Positions 19,016-32,020 of a stretch of DNA of 64,000 nucleotides are shown one piece after another; position 1 is the stretch's first letter; each line of letters starts with the position of its first letter. The notes beneath the pieces were generated by a model. The model did no database searches and was not told the DNA's origin. It worked only from the letters and a program-made list of their open reading frames with translations. Both the position numbers and the translations under genes were made by a program. Origin of the DNA: Rhodocyclaceae bacterium (GTDB lineage Bacteria > Pseudomonadota > Gammaproteobacteria > Burkholderiales > Rhodocyclaceae); assembly GCA_018261935.1 (NCBI GenBank), contig JAGTRP010000005.1:124001-188000 (forward strand), written 5' to 3'.

Positions 19016-19765
19016 TCAATTTGCCGCGCGGCAAATCGCCAGAAAATCATCCGCCACAAGAGAAGCGCCGCCGATCAGGCCGCCATCAATATCTGCCCGA
19101 GCAAACAAATCAGCTGCATTCTGCGGCTTGACGCTCCCACCATAAAGAATCTGCAAACCGGCCGCCACCGCCGGATCCAGGGCCGCCACCTGAGCACGGA
19201 TCGCAGCATGAACATCCTGCGCCTGCTCAGGCGTCGCCGTCTTCCCGGTACCGATTGCCCAGACCGGCTCATAGGCCACCACCGCCTTGGCCAAAGCGGC
19301 CACACCGGCTTGACCGATCACCGCAGCCAGCTGACGGGACACCACCAATTCGGTCTGCCCCGCCTCGCGCTCAGCCAGGGTTTCGCCGACACACAGGATA
19401 GGCACCAAGCCGACCGCCTGAGCCGCCAGGAACTTGGCCGCCACGACCGCATCGCTCTCCCCATACAGGGCGCGACGCTCGGAGTGCCCGACGAGGACAT
19501 AACGGCAACCGAAGTCATTGAGCATGGCAGCCGCAACCTCACCGGTATAGGCACCCTGTGCGTGCTCACTGAGGTTTTGCGCCCCCCAGGCCACCACCGA
19601 GCCAGTCAGGGTCGACTGAGCCTGCCCCAGATAGGGAAACGGCACGCAGACCGCGACATCACACGAAAGACCCGATGCACCTGCCTTCACCGCATCCAGC
19701 AACTTGCCGTTGCTGCCCAGGTTGCCGTGCATTTTCCAGTTACCGGCGACAAGCTTTTTACGCAT
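19016..19765 (-). CDS. tpiA: Triosephosphate isomerase
   Basis: Interconverts glyceraldehyde-3-phosphate and dihydroxyacetone phosphate; 249 aa, the normal size. Seen: GNWKMHG near residue 8 with the catalytic Lys, GHSERR near 94 with the electrophilic His, the catalytic Glu in AYEPVWAIGTGKTA near 165, and the phosphate-gripping GGSVKPQNA near 208. The ATG at 19765 gives the conserved start MRKKLVAGNWKM; no strong ribosome-binding site was seen before it. It lies 75 bases after glmM. Confidence 0.97.
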   Translation of the reverse strand: MRKKLVAGNWKMHGNLGSNGKLLDAVKAGASGLSCDVAVCVPFPYLGQAQSTLTGSVVAWGAQNLSEHAQGAYTGEVAAAMLNDFGCRYVLVGHSERRALYGESDAVVAAKFLAAQAVGLVPILCVGETLAEREAGQTELVVSRQLAAVIGQAGVAALAKAVVAYEPVWAIGTGKTATPEQAQDVHAAIRAQVAALDPAVAAGLQILYGGSVKPQNAADLFARADIDGGLIGGASLVADDFLAICRAAN

Positions 19766-19840
19766 ATTATTAACTGGTCCAGTCCGTGAAAAACCTGTTG
19801 AGTATACCGACATCGACATACAGGGGTCAAGAAACCCCCC

Positions 19841-21193
19841 TTATTGGACGGCTTTACGCACGGCCTCCGCGAGTTTTTCAGCCAAGGTACCGACCTCGGC
19901 GCCATCTTCGCCTTCCACCATCACCCGCAGCAAGGGTTCGGTACCCGAGGCCCGCAGCAAAATCCTGCCCCGCCCCGCCAATTCGGTTTCCACGGCCTTC
20001 CTGGCTGCCTGGATGTCAGGGTGCTCCTGCCAGGGAAAACCTTTGGTGATCGTGACGTTGATGAGCTTTTGCGGATAGAGCTTCAGGGAGTTCAGCAAGC
20101 CCTTGAGGTCGCCACCGCTTTCCCGCAACGCCGCCAGGACCTGCAATGCGGCAATGATGCCATCGCCGGTCGTGTGCCGGTCAAGGGCCAGAATATGGCC
20201 GGAATTCTCGCCACCGAAGAGCCAGCGGTTCTCAAACAGCTTCTCGACGACGTAACGGTCGCCGACAGCAGCCCGGGCGAAGGGGATGTCGAGCTTGGCA
20301 AGGGCGTGTTCGAGGGCCAGATTGGACATCAGCGTGCCCACCACCCCCGCCACCTTGCCGTGCCGCGCCCGGCCGCGGACTATGGCATAGAGCAGCTGGT
20401 CGCCGTCGTAGAGATTACCCTCTCCATCCACCATCTGAACCCGGTCACCGTCGCCATCCAGGGCGATACCCAGGTCGGCGGAGTGCGCCAGCACGGCGTC
20501 ACACAACGCGCCGGGGGCAGTCGCTCCAACACCGTCGTTGATATTGAGGCCATTCGGCTGCGCGCCAATGGCCACCACCTCGGCACCCAGCTCATGGAAG
20601 ACGTCCGGCGCCACATGGTAGGCGGCGCCATGGGCGCAATCGACGACGATTTTCAGTCCCCGCAGATCCAGGTCATTGGGGAAAGTGCTCTTGCAGAACT
20701 CGATGTAGCGGCCCCGGGCATCATCAATGCGCCGGGCCCGACCCAGATCGGCGGAGGGGACGCATTCGATTGGATGATCGACTCCCGCCTCGATGGCGCG
20801 CTCGACGCCATCCGGCAGCTTCGTGCCCTGGGCGGAGAAGAATTTGATGCCGTTGTCGAAATAGGGATTATGGGATGCCGAAATCACGATGCCGGCCTGC
20901 AGGCGCAAGGCCCGGGTCAGATAAGCAACCGCCGGTGTCGGCAGAGGACCAACCAGGCAGACATCGACGCCTGCCGCCGAAAATCCGGCCTCCAGGGCGG
21001 CCTCCAGCATGTAGCCGGACAGCCGGGTATCCTTGCCGATCAACACGGCGGGGCGCTCACTGGTCGGCAAGCCGTCCTGGGCCACCAGCACCTTGCCCGC
21101 CGCGTAGCCCAGCCGCATGACGAAATCGGGCGTAATGGGCATTTGCCCGACCCGGCCGCGGACCCCGTCGGTTCCAAAGTATTTTCTAGACAT
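19841..21193 (-). CDS. glmM: Phosphoglucosamine mutase
   Basis: Converts glucosamine-6-phosphate to glucosamine-1-phosphate for UDP-GlcNAc, and so for peptidoglycan and lipopolysaccharide. 450 aa. Seen: [13 protein letters not shown] near residue 4, the phosphoserine loop VISASHNP near 100, the magnesium loop DGDGDR near 243, the sugar-binding GGENSGH near 325, and the phosphate-binding [12 protein letters not shown] near 413. It starts 2 bases after folP, as in many proteobacteria, consistent with an ftsH-folP-glmM unit. Confidence 0.97.
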   Translation of the reverse strand: MSRKYFGTDGVRGRVGQMPITPDFVMRLGYAAGKVLVAQDGLPTSERPAVLIGKDTRLSGYMLEAALEAGFSAAGVDVCLVGPLPTPAVAYLTRALRLQAGIVISASHNPYFDNGIKFFSAQGTKLPDGVERAIEAGVDHPIECVPSADLGRARRIDDARGRYIEFCKSTFPNDLDLRGLKIVVDCAHGAAYHVAPDVFHELGAEVVAIGAQPNGLNINDGVGATAPGALCDAVLAHSADLGIALDGDGDRVQMVDGEGNLYDGDQLLYAIVRGRARHGKVAGVVGTLMSNLALEHALAKLDIPFARAAVGDRYVVEKLFENRWLFGGENSGHILALDRHTTGDGIIAALQVLAALRESGGDLKGLLNSLKLYPQKLINVTITKGFPWQEHPDIQAARKAVETELAGRGRILLRASGTEPLLRVMVEGEDGAEVGTLAEKLAEAVRKAVQ

Positions 21194-21195
21194 TG

Positions 21196-22026
21196 TTATC
21201 TTCCTTTTTCAACAGCCGACCATAGAGCCAAAGCATCTTTAGTCTCGGCGACATCGTGCACCCGCAGGATTGCCGCCCCACGCTGGGCCGCCAGGACTGC
21301 AGCCACCGCACTGGCGACCCGCCGCTCCTCGACAGCCCGTCCCGTAATGGCGCCCAGCATTGTCTTGCGCGACACCCCGACCAGGACCGGATAGCCGCCC
21401 ATCGCCAGCGCCGGCAGCCCCCTGAAAAGCGCCAGGTTGTGCTCCAAGGCTTTGCCAAAGCCAAATCCCGGATCCACCACGATGCGTTCCGCGGCAATCC
21501 CGGCGGTCCTGCAAGCAGCGGCCCGTTCGGCCAGATAAGCGCCGACCTCGGCCACCACCTCTCCATAGACCGGATGCTGCTGCATGGTTCGCGGCTCACC
21601 CAGCATATGCATCAGACAGAGGCCGCAATTACTGTCCGCAACGGCCACCAGGGCCCCGGGATCCCCCAAGGCGGTAATATCGTTGATCATATCGGCACCG
21701 GCCGCCAGGGCCGCCGCCATGACTCGGGGCTTATAGGTATCGATGGATATCGGAACACCCCAGTCCACGATGCGCTCCAGCACCGGCAGAAGCCGATCCA
21801 ACTCTTCCTGCAAGGGTGTTGGGATCGCCCCCGGCCGCGATGACTCGGCCCCCAGATCAAGGATATCGGCCCCTGCCTCGATCTGCTTGCGGGCATGGGC
21901 TACGGCACGCTCCACATCGTTGAGCAGGCCGTCGCCGGAAAAGGAATCCGGGGTGAGATTGACGATGCCCATCACCAGCGGGCGATCGAGTTTTAGCTTG
22001 TATTTTCCGCAGTGGAGCTCAGTCAT
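21196..22026 (-). CDS. folP: Dihydropteroate synthase
   Basis: Condenses p-aminobenzoate with 6-hydroxymethyl-dihydropterin pyrophosphate in folate synthesis; this is the sulfonamide target. 276 aa. The family signatures [14 protein letters not shown] near residue 21 and [11 protein letters not shown] near 57 are both present, as are [10 protein letters not shown] near 199 and the late SxGR/RVHD block. It lies between ftsH and glmM. The start is only 13 bases after a strong hairpin, and no Shine-Dalgarno sequence was seen, which is odd for a gene inside an operon. Confidence 0.96.
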   Translation of the reverse strand: MTELHCGKYKLKLDRPLVMGIVNLTPDSFSGDGLLNDVERAVAHARKQIEAGADILDLGAESSRPGAIPTPLQEELDRLLPVLERIVDWGVPISIDTYKPRVMAAALAAGADMINDITALGDPGALVAVADSNCGLCLMHMLGEPRTMQQHPVYGEVVAEVGAYLAERAAACRTAGIAAERIVVDPGFGFGKALEHNLALFRGLPALAMGGYPVLVGVSRKTMLGAITGRAVEERRVASAVAAVLAAQRGAAILRVHDVAETKDALALWSAVEKGR

Positions 22027-22039
22027 GGTGCATAAACGA

Positions 22040-22066
22040 AAGGCCGGGAGACAGACTCCCGGCCTT
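22040..22066 (-). terminator. Hairpin terminator after ftsH
   Basis: An 11-bp perfect stem (AAGGCCGGGAG / CTCCCGGCCTT) with a 5-base loop is followed on the minus strand by TCGTTTATG. It lies 22 bases after the ftsH stop and 13 bases before folP, so it would terminate or attenuate ftsH transcription ahead of folP-glmM. Confidence 0.75.
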
Positions 22067-22088
22067 CACTGTATCGTCGATTAAAGGA

Positions 22089-23972
22089 TTACGCAGTGGC
22101 CGGCGCGTTCGGCTCAGCCCCCGGGGAACCGCTGGATGCCGGCGGACGCGGCAGATTCTGGCTCGGCTTGGGCGGACGGGGCGCCTTGCCGGCCATGATA
22201 TCGTCGATCTGTTCCGAGTCGATGGTTTCCCACTCCAGGAGAGCCTTGGTCATGGCTTCCACCTTGTCCCGATTTTCCTCCAGGAGACGCCTGGCCAGTC
22301 CATACTGCTCGCCGATGATGCGGCGGATTTCCTCGTCCACCTGCTGCATGGTGGCTTCCGAGACGCTCTTGTGGGTCGTAACCGAACGGCCCAGGAAGAC
22401 TTCGCCTTCGTTTTCCCCATAAACCATGGGACCCAGCACATCGGACATGCCGTAGCGGGTAACCATGTCCCGCGCCATGGCAGTGGCCCGCTCGAAGTCG
22501 TTGGATGCGCCGGTGGTCATCTGGTGCATGAACAGCTCTTCCGCCACGCGGCCGCCGAACAGGACGGCGACGCGGTTCATCAGATACTCCCGGTCGTAGG
22601 CATAGCGATCCTGCTCAGGCAACTGCATGGTCACCCCCAGGGCCCGCCCGCGGGGGATGATGGTCACCTTGTGCACGGGGTCCGACTTGGGTAGGAGCTT
22701 GGCGACCACGGCATGGCCGGATTCATGGTAGGCCGTATTGCGCTTTTCCTCTTCGCTCATGACCATGCTGCGGCGCTCCGCACCCATCATGATCTTGTCC
22801 TTGGCCTTCTCGAAATCCTCCATGTCCACCAGGCGCTTGTTGCCGCGAGCGGCGAAAAGGGCAGCCTCGTTCACCAGGTTGGCCAGATCAGCGCCGGAGA
22901 AACCCGGGGTGCCGCGGGCAATGACGTCAGCGCGGACGTCGCCGGCGATGGGCACCTTGCGCATATGGACCTTGAGAATCTCCTCGCGACCGCGGATATC
23001 CGGCAGCGGCACCACCACCTGCCGGTCGAACCGGCCGGGACGCAGCAGGGCCGGATCGAGGATGTCCGGACGGTTGGTGGCAGCAATGACGATGATGCCG
23101 GTGTGGCCCTCGAAACCATCCATTTCCACCAGCAACTGGTTCAAGGTCTGCTCGCGCTCATCGTTACCGCCACCGAGGCCAGCGCCGCGATGGCGTCCGA
23201 CGGCGTCGATTTCATCGATGAAGATGATGCAAGGGGCGTGCTTCTTGGCGTTCTCGAACATGTCGCGGACCCGGGCTGCGCCCACGCCGACGAACATTTC
23301 GACAAAATCGGAACCCGAAATGGAGAAGAACGGCACCTTGGCCTCGCCGGCAATGGCCTTGGCCAGCAGGGTCTTGCCGGTGCCGGGGTTGCCGACCATC
23401 AGGACGCCCTTGGGAATGCGGCCGCCCAGCTTCTGGAACTTGGAGGGGTCCCGCAGGAAGTCCACCAGTTCCTGCACCTCCTCCTTGGCCTCGTCACAAC
23501 CGGCCACATCGGCGAAGGTGATGGTGTTCTGGGCCTCGTCCATCATGCGGGCCCGGGACTTGCCGAAGGAAAACGCACCGCCGCGCCCGCCGCCCTGCAT
23601 CTGGCGCATGAAGAAGACCCAGACGCCGATCAGGAGCAGCATGGGGAACCAGCTGACAAAAATGTTCATCAGCATGGACGGCTCTTCCTCCGGCCGGGCC
23701 TCGATCTTGACGCCGTTCTTGAGAAGATCGGAGACGAGCCAGAGGTCAGGGGGAGCGTAGGAGGTGATCTTCTTGCCGTCGGTCGTCGTGGCCTTGAGCG
23801 TACGCCCTTCCATGACGACCTTGTTGATGTGGCCCTGTTTCACCTCCTCGATGAACTGGGAATACTCCATCGAGCCCTGCGCCACCTGGCGGGTATTGAA
23901 CTGATTGAACACAGTCATCAGCACGAGACCGATGATCAGCCAGATGGCGAGGTTTTTGAACATATTGTTCAA
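22089..23972 (-). CDS. ftsH: ATP-dependent zinc metalloprotease FtsH
   Basis: Membrane-anchored AAA+ protease that degrades misfolded membrane proteins and short-lived regulators such as sigma-32 and LpxC. 627 aa. Order seen: first membrane helix (5-24), periplasmic domain, second helix (about 101-121), Walker A GNPGTGKT (194-201), Walker [10 protein letters not shown] near 250, the second region of homology with RPGRFDRQ near 312, and the zinc-protease motif HESGH (416-420). The tail is Pro-rich. The Walker A has Asn where Pro is commoner, a conservative family variant. Its neighbours rlmE upstream and folP downstream match the standard order. Confidence 0.98.
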   Translation of the reverse strand: MNNMFKNLAIWLIIGLVLMTVFNQFNTRQVAQGSMEYSQFIEEVKQGHINKVVMEGRTLKATTTDGKKITSYAPPDLWLVSDLLKNGVKIEARPEEEPSMLMNIFVSWFPMLLLIGVWVFFMRQMQGGGRGGAFSFGKSRARMMDEAQNTITFADVAGCDEAKEEVQELVDFLRDPSKFQKLGGRIPKGVLMVGNPGTGKTLLAKAIAGEAKVPFFSISGSDFVEMFVGVGAARVRDMFENAKKHAPCIIFIDEIDAVGRHRGAGLGGGNDEREQTLNQLLVEMDGFEGHTGIIVIAATNRPDILDPALLRPGRFDRQVVVPLPDIRGREEILKVHMRKVPIAGDVRADVIARGTPGFSGADLANLVNEAALFAARGNKRLVDMEDFEKAKDKIMMGAERRSMVMSEEEKRNTAYHESGHAVVAKLLPKSDPVHKVTIIPRGRALGVTMQLPEQDRYAYDREYLMNRVAVLFGGRVAEELFMHQMTTGASNDFERATAMARDMVTRYGMSDVLGPMVYGENEGEVFLGRSVTTHKSVSEATMQQVDEEIRRIIGEQYGLARRLLEENRDKVEAMTKALLEWETIDSEQIDDIMAGKAPRPPKPSQNLPRPPASSGSPGAEPNAPATA

Positions 23973-24030
23973 GCTTGCTCTCCTTCTCCAACGTCGAGCC
24001 GTAAAGATGTCATTTTAAACAACAAAGCAC

Positions 24031-24648
24031 TCACCGCAACGTGCGACCCAGCAAATAAAGCTCGGCGCTGCGATCCCTTGAAGCCTGCGGCTTCCGCACC
24101 ATGACCGTCTTGAAGGTATCTCGCATGGCGCGGACAAAATTCTCGTAGTCGCTCCCTTGAAACACTTTGACCAGGAAGCCCCCGTCCGGTTTCAAATGCA
24201 TACGGGCAAAATCCAGCCCCAATTCGGCAAGATGCATGACGCGGGCCTGATCGACCAGTGATACACCCGACATATTCGGCGCCATGTCGGATAAAACAAG
24301 ACCCACTTTGCGACCACAAAGACGCCCTTCGAGTTCCCTCAAAACCGCATCTTCCCGAAAATCACCCTGGATGAACTCCACGCCGTGGATGGGCTGCATC
24401 TCCAGGAGGTCGAGACCGATCACCTTGCCCGTCTCCCCTACCCGCTTGGCTGCCACCTGGGACCAGCCGCCGGGAGTCGCGCCCAGATCCACCACCACCT
24501 CCCCCGGCTTGAGCAAATGGTCCTTGTCGTCGATTTCCATCAACTTGAAGGCGGCACGGGAGCGCCAGCCTTCCTTCTTTGCAAGCTGCACGTAAGGGTC
24601 GTTAACGTGCTCCCGCATCCACGCCTTGCTGGTCCTGGTTCTAGCCAT
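24031..24648 (-). CDS. rlmE: 23S rRNA 2'-O-methyltransferase (U2552)
   Basis: FtsJ/RrmJ-type methyltransferase, 205 aa, that methylates U2552 in the A-loop of 23S rRNA late in 50S assembly. The SAM-binding motif [15 protein letters not shown] is near residue 48, SDMAPNMSG near 119, and the conserved Lys of the K-D-K-E tetrad are visible ([11 protein letters not shown] near 31; [10 protein letters not shown] near 156). It heads the minus-strand ftsH operon and is divergent from yhbY with only 32 bases between the start codons, so both promoters must overlap in or near the coding ends. rlmE-ftsH is a classic heat-shock pair. Confidence 0.96.
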   Translation of the reverse strand: MARTRTSKAWMREHVNDPYVQLAKKEGWRSRAAFKLMEIDDKDHLLKPGEVVVDLGATPGGWSQVAAKRVGETGKVIGLDLLEMQPIHGVEFIQGDFREDAVLRELEGRLCGRKVGLVLSDMAPNMSGVSLVDQARVMHLAELGLDFARMHLKPDGGFLVKVFQGSDYENFVRAMRDTFKTVMVRKPQASRDRSAELYLLGRTLR

Positions 24649-24680
24649 TCGGTAAAATGCCGTTTTTGAAAGGTTATCCG

Positions 24681-25037
24681 ATGCTGCAATTATCTTCTGA
24701 CGAGCGCCGCAGCCTGCGCGCCCGCGCCCACGGCCTCAACCCCGTCGTCTCCATCGCCCAGAACGGACTATCCGCAGCCGTCCTGAAGGAGATCGACACC
24801 AGCCTGAAGGCCCACGAACTGATCAAGATTCGTGTCTACAACGATGACCGGGACGAGCGCGAAGCCTTCCTGGCGGCCATCTGCCAGGAACTCGAGGCCG
24901 CTCCCGTGCAGCACATCGGCAAGCTTCTGGTGGTCTGGCGCCCGGCCCCGGACGAGGGCACCGACGCGACCGCCAAACCTGCCGCCAAGCCCCGCCGCAG
25001 CGCCCCGCGGCGCACCAAGCGCAGCTTTCAGAACTGA
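24681..25037 (+). CDS. yhbY: YhbY-family RNA-binding protein (CRM domain)
   Basis: Small RNA-binding protein associated with the pre-50S ribosomal subunit. The 118 residues comprise a CRS1/YhbY (CRM) domain over the first ~95 ([16 protein letters not shown] near 11, AHELIKIRV near 43) and a tail rich in Ala, Pro, Arg and Lys (about 96-118) that adds positive charge. The ATG at 24681 has AAAGG upstream; an upstream in-frame ATG at 24657 has no ribosome-binding site and would add eight unconserved residues. It is divergent from rlmE, as in many proteobacteria. Its stop codon directly abuts the stop of the convergent gene, with no terminator between. Confidence 0.92.
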   Translation: MLQLSSDERRSLRARAHGLNPVVSIAQNGLSAAVLKEIDTSLKAHELIKIRVYNDDRDEREAFLAAICQELEAAPVQHIGKLLVVWRPAPDEGTDATAKPAAKPRRSAPRRTKRSFQN

Positions 25038-25499
25038 CTATCTCAAGATCCGGTTGGCAGATATCACCAGCCAAAGGCCTAGGATACTCTGCACCAGGTA
25101 GAGAATGCTGGAAATCCCGTGCCACGCGGCGAAGCGATCCCGCAGCACGGTTTCCATCACCTCCCGCGGCCACGCTTCGGCCTTGAGCTGAGCCATAAGG
25201 GGCTGGATACCGAACTGGCTGGCGGCCACCAGGGCCAGCATCACCAAGGTCAGCCATAAGGCTGACCGCCGAAAGGCCCCGGCACCCAAGCGCTGCAGCA
25301 AGAACAGGAACAGATAGGCACCGCAGGCAAGGCCGATCCAGCCCATCAGCGTAAACAGCTTGCCAGCCACCAGGCCCGCCAACTGGCGATCCCCGAGGCC
25401 GGCGAACAGGGTCGGCGCCACCACGTAGCCGACGACCCACATGCCGCCGACCCAGAGGGTCAGCGCAACAAAATACAGCGCCTCCGTGAAGCTACGCAC
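25038..25499 (-). CDS. DUF4149 (TMEM205-like) membrane protein
   Basis: Inner-membrane protein of 153 aa with four hydrophobic helices (about 8-28, 46-70, 79-98 and 128-149). The pattern ALTLWVGGMWVVGYVVAPTLF near residue 12 (quoted in part: LWVGGMW) and a C-terminal helix pair match the DUF4149 family; no biochemical function is known. It is the last gene of the minus-strand run, 8 bases after greA, and ends back-to-back with yhbY without an intergenic base. Confidence 0.8.
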   Translation of the reverse strand: MRSFTEALYFVALTLWVGGMWVVGYVVAPTLFAGLGDRQLAGLVAGKLFTLMGWIGLACGAYLFLFLLQRLGAGAFRRSALWLTLVMLALVAASQFGIQPLMAQLKAEAWPREVMETVLRDRFAAWHGISSILYLVQSILGLWLVISANRILR

Positions 25500-25507
25500 A
25501 GCGCAGC

Positions 25508-25984
25508 CTACTCATACCTCACGTCGAGAACCTCATATTCCCTCACCCCACCCGGCGCCTGTACCTGGGCGATATCGCCCGCGTACTTTCCGATCAGGGC
25601 ACGAGCCATGGGCGCGCCCACGGACAGCTTGCCCGCCTTGATGTCGGCTTCGTCCTCGCCGACGATCTGATAGGTGAACTGGTCTCCGGAGTCCTGATCC
25701 TCCAGATCGACCGTGGCGCCGAAGACGCAGCGCCCGTCGGCATCGAGCAGCTTGGGATCGATGATCTGGGCATTGGAAAGCTTGCCCTCGACCTCCTGGA
25801 TACGGCCCTCGATGAACCCTTGGCGTTCCTTGGCGGCATCGTATTCGGCATTCTCGGACAGATCGCCATGGGAGCGCGCTTCAGCGATGGCGGCAATGAC
25901 ATTGGGGCGATCCACGGTCTTCAGGCGATGCAACTCGGCCCTCAGCTTCTCAGCGCCGGCGACGGTCAGCGGTATCTTGCTCAT
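25508..25984 (-). CDS. greA: Transcription elongation factor GreA
   Basis: Rescues backtracked RNA polymerase by stimulating transcript cleavage in the secondary channel. 158 aa, normal length. The N-terminal antiparallel coiled coil is seen with the acidic tip residues in [18 protein letters not shown] near 36-53; the C-terminal FKBP-like domain carries the [17 protein letters not shown] motif near 121. It lies between carB and the DUF4149 gene. A hairpin sits between carB and greA, so it may be only partly co-transcribed with carB. Confidence 0.97.
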   Translation of the reverse strand: MSKIPLTVAGAEKLRAELHRLKTVDRPNVIAAIAEARSHGDLSENAEYDAAKERQGFIEGRIQEVEGKLSNAQIIDPKLLDADGRCVFGATVDLEDQDSGDQFTYQIVGEDEADIKAGKLSVGAPMARALIGKYAGDIAQVQAPGGVREYEVLDVRYE

Positions 25985-26005
25985 TCTTCTCTTCTAGCAA
26001 AGCAA

Positions 26006-26040
26006 AACCGCCGGCGCCCCAAGGGGGCACCCCGGCGGTT
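26006..26040 (-). terminator. Hairpin terminator or attenuator after carB
   Basis: A 9-bp outer stem (AACCGCCGG / CCGGCGGTT) encloses a further GC-rich hairpin (GCGCCCC / GGGGGC); on the minus strand it is followed by TTTGCTTTGC. It lies 10 bases after the carB stop and 22 bases before greA. Confidence 0.7.
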
Positions 26041-26050
26041 CGGGTTATTT

Positions 26051-29257
<3,207 letters not shown>

Positions 29258-29296
29258 GCTTTTGCCTATAACTCTTGCGTCTGAATCGGGCGGCCC

Positions 29297-30454
29297 TTAG
29301 CGGGCCGGCTGCAGCGCAGCCACGCCGCGCGTCATGGTGTCGATGAAACGATCGAACAGGTAGGCCACGTCGTGGGGGCCCGGGCTCGCTTCCGGATGGC
29401 CCTGGAAGGAGAAGGCCGGCACGTCGGTGCGGGCGATGCCCTGCAGGGAGCCATCGAAGAGAGAAACATGGGTCGCCCGCAGGTTGTCCGGCAGGGTCTC
29501 GGGATCCACGGCAAAACCATGGTTCTGGCTGGTGATCAGCACCTGGCCGGTGTCGACGTCCTTGACCGGGTGGTTGGCGCCGTGGTGACCGAATTTCATC
29601 TTGACGGTCTTGGCGCCGGAAGCCAGCCCCAGCAGTTGATGGCCGAGGCAGATACCGAAAACCGGCACGCCGCGACCGAGAAACTCACGGATGGCATCGA
29701 TGGCGTAATCGCAGGGCTCCGGGTCGCCGGGACCGTTGGACAGGAAGATGCCGTCCGGATTCATGGCCAGCACTTCGGCAGCCGGCGTCTGGGCCGGCAC
29801 CACCGTCAACTGGCAGCCCCGGGCCGCCAGCATGCGCAGGATGTTCTTCTTGACGCCAAAATCGTAGGCAACGACCTTGAAGCGGGGCTCGGCACCCGGC
29901 TCATAGCCATTCAGGGTCCATTCCCCCTCGCTCCAGGCATAGGGCTCCTTGGCGCTCACCACCTTGGCCAGGTCCATGCCGGACAAACCTGGGAAGGCCC
30001 GGGCCATGGCCAGGGCCTTGGATTCATCCACCTCGCCGGCCAGGATGCAGCCGGCCTGGGCGCCCTTCTCCCGCAGAATGCGGGTCAGCTTGCGGGTATC
30101 GATGCCGGCAATGGCGACGATGCCGTGCTTCTTCAAGTAATCCGGCAGCGTATCCTGCAGGCGCCAGTTGGACGCCCTGGCCGGCAGGTCGCGGATCACC
30201 AGGCCGGCGGCATAATTGGCAACCGACTCGAAGTCCTCGGCATTACAGCCGGTGTTGCCGATATGAGGATAGGTGAGCGTCACGATCTGCCGGCAATAGG
30301 ACGGATCGGTCAATATCTCTTGGTAACCCGACATGGCGGTGTTGAAAACCACCTCGCCGCTGGTCACCCCGTGTGCCCCGATGGCTTGGCCCTTGAAAAC
30401 GGTTCCATCGGCGAGGGCAAGTATGGCGGGTGAAAATGCGGGCAGCAACGACAC
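29297..30454 (-). CDS. carA: Carbamoyl-phosphate synthase small subunit (glutaminase)
   Basis: Hydrolyses glutamine and feeds ammonia to CarB. 385 aa. The N-terminal domain has [21 protein letters not shown] near 34 (quoted as [10 protein letters not shown]); the C-terminal class I amidotransferase domain shows the nucleophile loop GICLGHQ near 270 and the catalytic His-Pro-Glu (GHPEASPGP) near 355. The GTG at 30454 is chosen because AGGAG precedes it by 8 bases; the frame continues 25 codons upstream through a leader hairpin and is not coding there. A dedicated promoter with a palindrome lies upstream. Confidence 0.97.
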   Translation of the reverse strand: MSLLPAFSPAILALADGTVFKGQAIGAHGVTSGEVVFNTAMSGYQEILTDPSYCRQIVTLTYPHIGNTGCNAEDFESVANYAAGLVIRDLPARASNWRLQDTLPDYLKKHGIVAIAGIDTRKLTRILREKGAQAGCILAGEVDESKALAMARAFPGLSGMDLAKVVSAKEPYAWSEGEWTLNGYEPGAEPRFKVVAYDFGVKKNILRMLAARGCQLTVVPAQTPAAEVLAMNPDGIFLSNGPGDPEPCDYAIDAIREFLGRGVPVFGICLGHQLLGLASGAKTVKMKFGHHGANHPVKDVDTGQVLITSQNHGFAVDPETLPDNLRATHVSLFDGSLQGIARTDVPAFSFQGHPEASPGPHDVAYLFDRFIDTMTRGVAALQPAR

Positions 30455-30491
30455 GAGCGGCTCTCCTGAACAGGGTCTTACAGATGCGCCA

Positions 30492-30517
30492 AGCGGGGAG
30501 GCATAAAGCTCCCCGCT
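30492..30517 (-). promoter_or_regulatory. Hairpin in the carAB leader
   Basis: A 9-bp perfect stem AGCGGGGAG / CTCCCCGCT with an 8-base loop lies in the predicted 5' leader, about 15 bases after the likely transcription start and 38 bases before the carA start. No T-run follows on the minus strand, so it is not a classic terminator; it could stabilise the mRNA or take part in attenuation. Confidence 0.5.
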
Positions 30518-30537
30518 CGCACGATTCAAACTTTCAA

Positions 30538-30567
30538 ATTATACCTGAAACAGGGTATATCGGACAA
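30538..30567 (-). promoter_or_regulatory. Sigma-70 promoter of carAB
   Basis: On the minus strand a consensus TATAAT (-10; 30538-30543) is preceded at 18 bases by TTGTCC (-35; 30562-30567), four of six matches. The spacer contains CCTG-N3-CAGG. Predicted start of transcription is near 30531, giving a leader of about 75 bases. Confidence 0.65.
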
Positions 30568-30568
30568 T

Positions 30569-30584
30569 TCAAACGGCCGTTTGA
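30569..30584. promoter_or_regulatory. 16-bp perfect palindrome next to the carAB -35 box
   Basis: The sequence TCAAACGGCCGTTTGA is its own reverse complement. It directly abuts the -35 box, with its centre about 45 bases upstream of the predicted start. This is a likely binding site for a dimeric regulator of carAB. The regulator is not known from the sequence. Confidence 0.55.
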
Positions 30585-30622
30585 TGCCCGATAATCCCCT
30601 TGGAATCAAGTTCAGAGGCTCC

Positions 30623-31925
<1,303 letters not shown>

Positions 31926-32020
31926 GCGGGAATACCAGGAATGTCGCAATCGGGTTCGGAGCTTTATATCATAACCGAAATCGCCCCAGCCCCCGCCGCT
32001 GCCGCCGCACCTTCGGGAAT

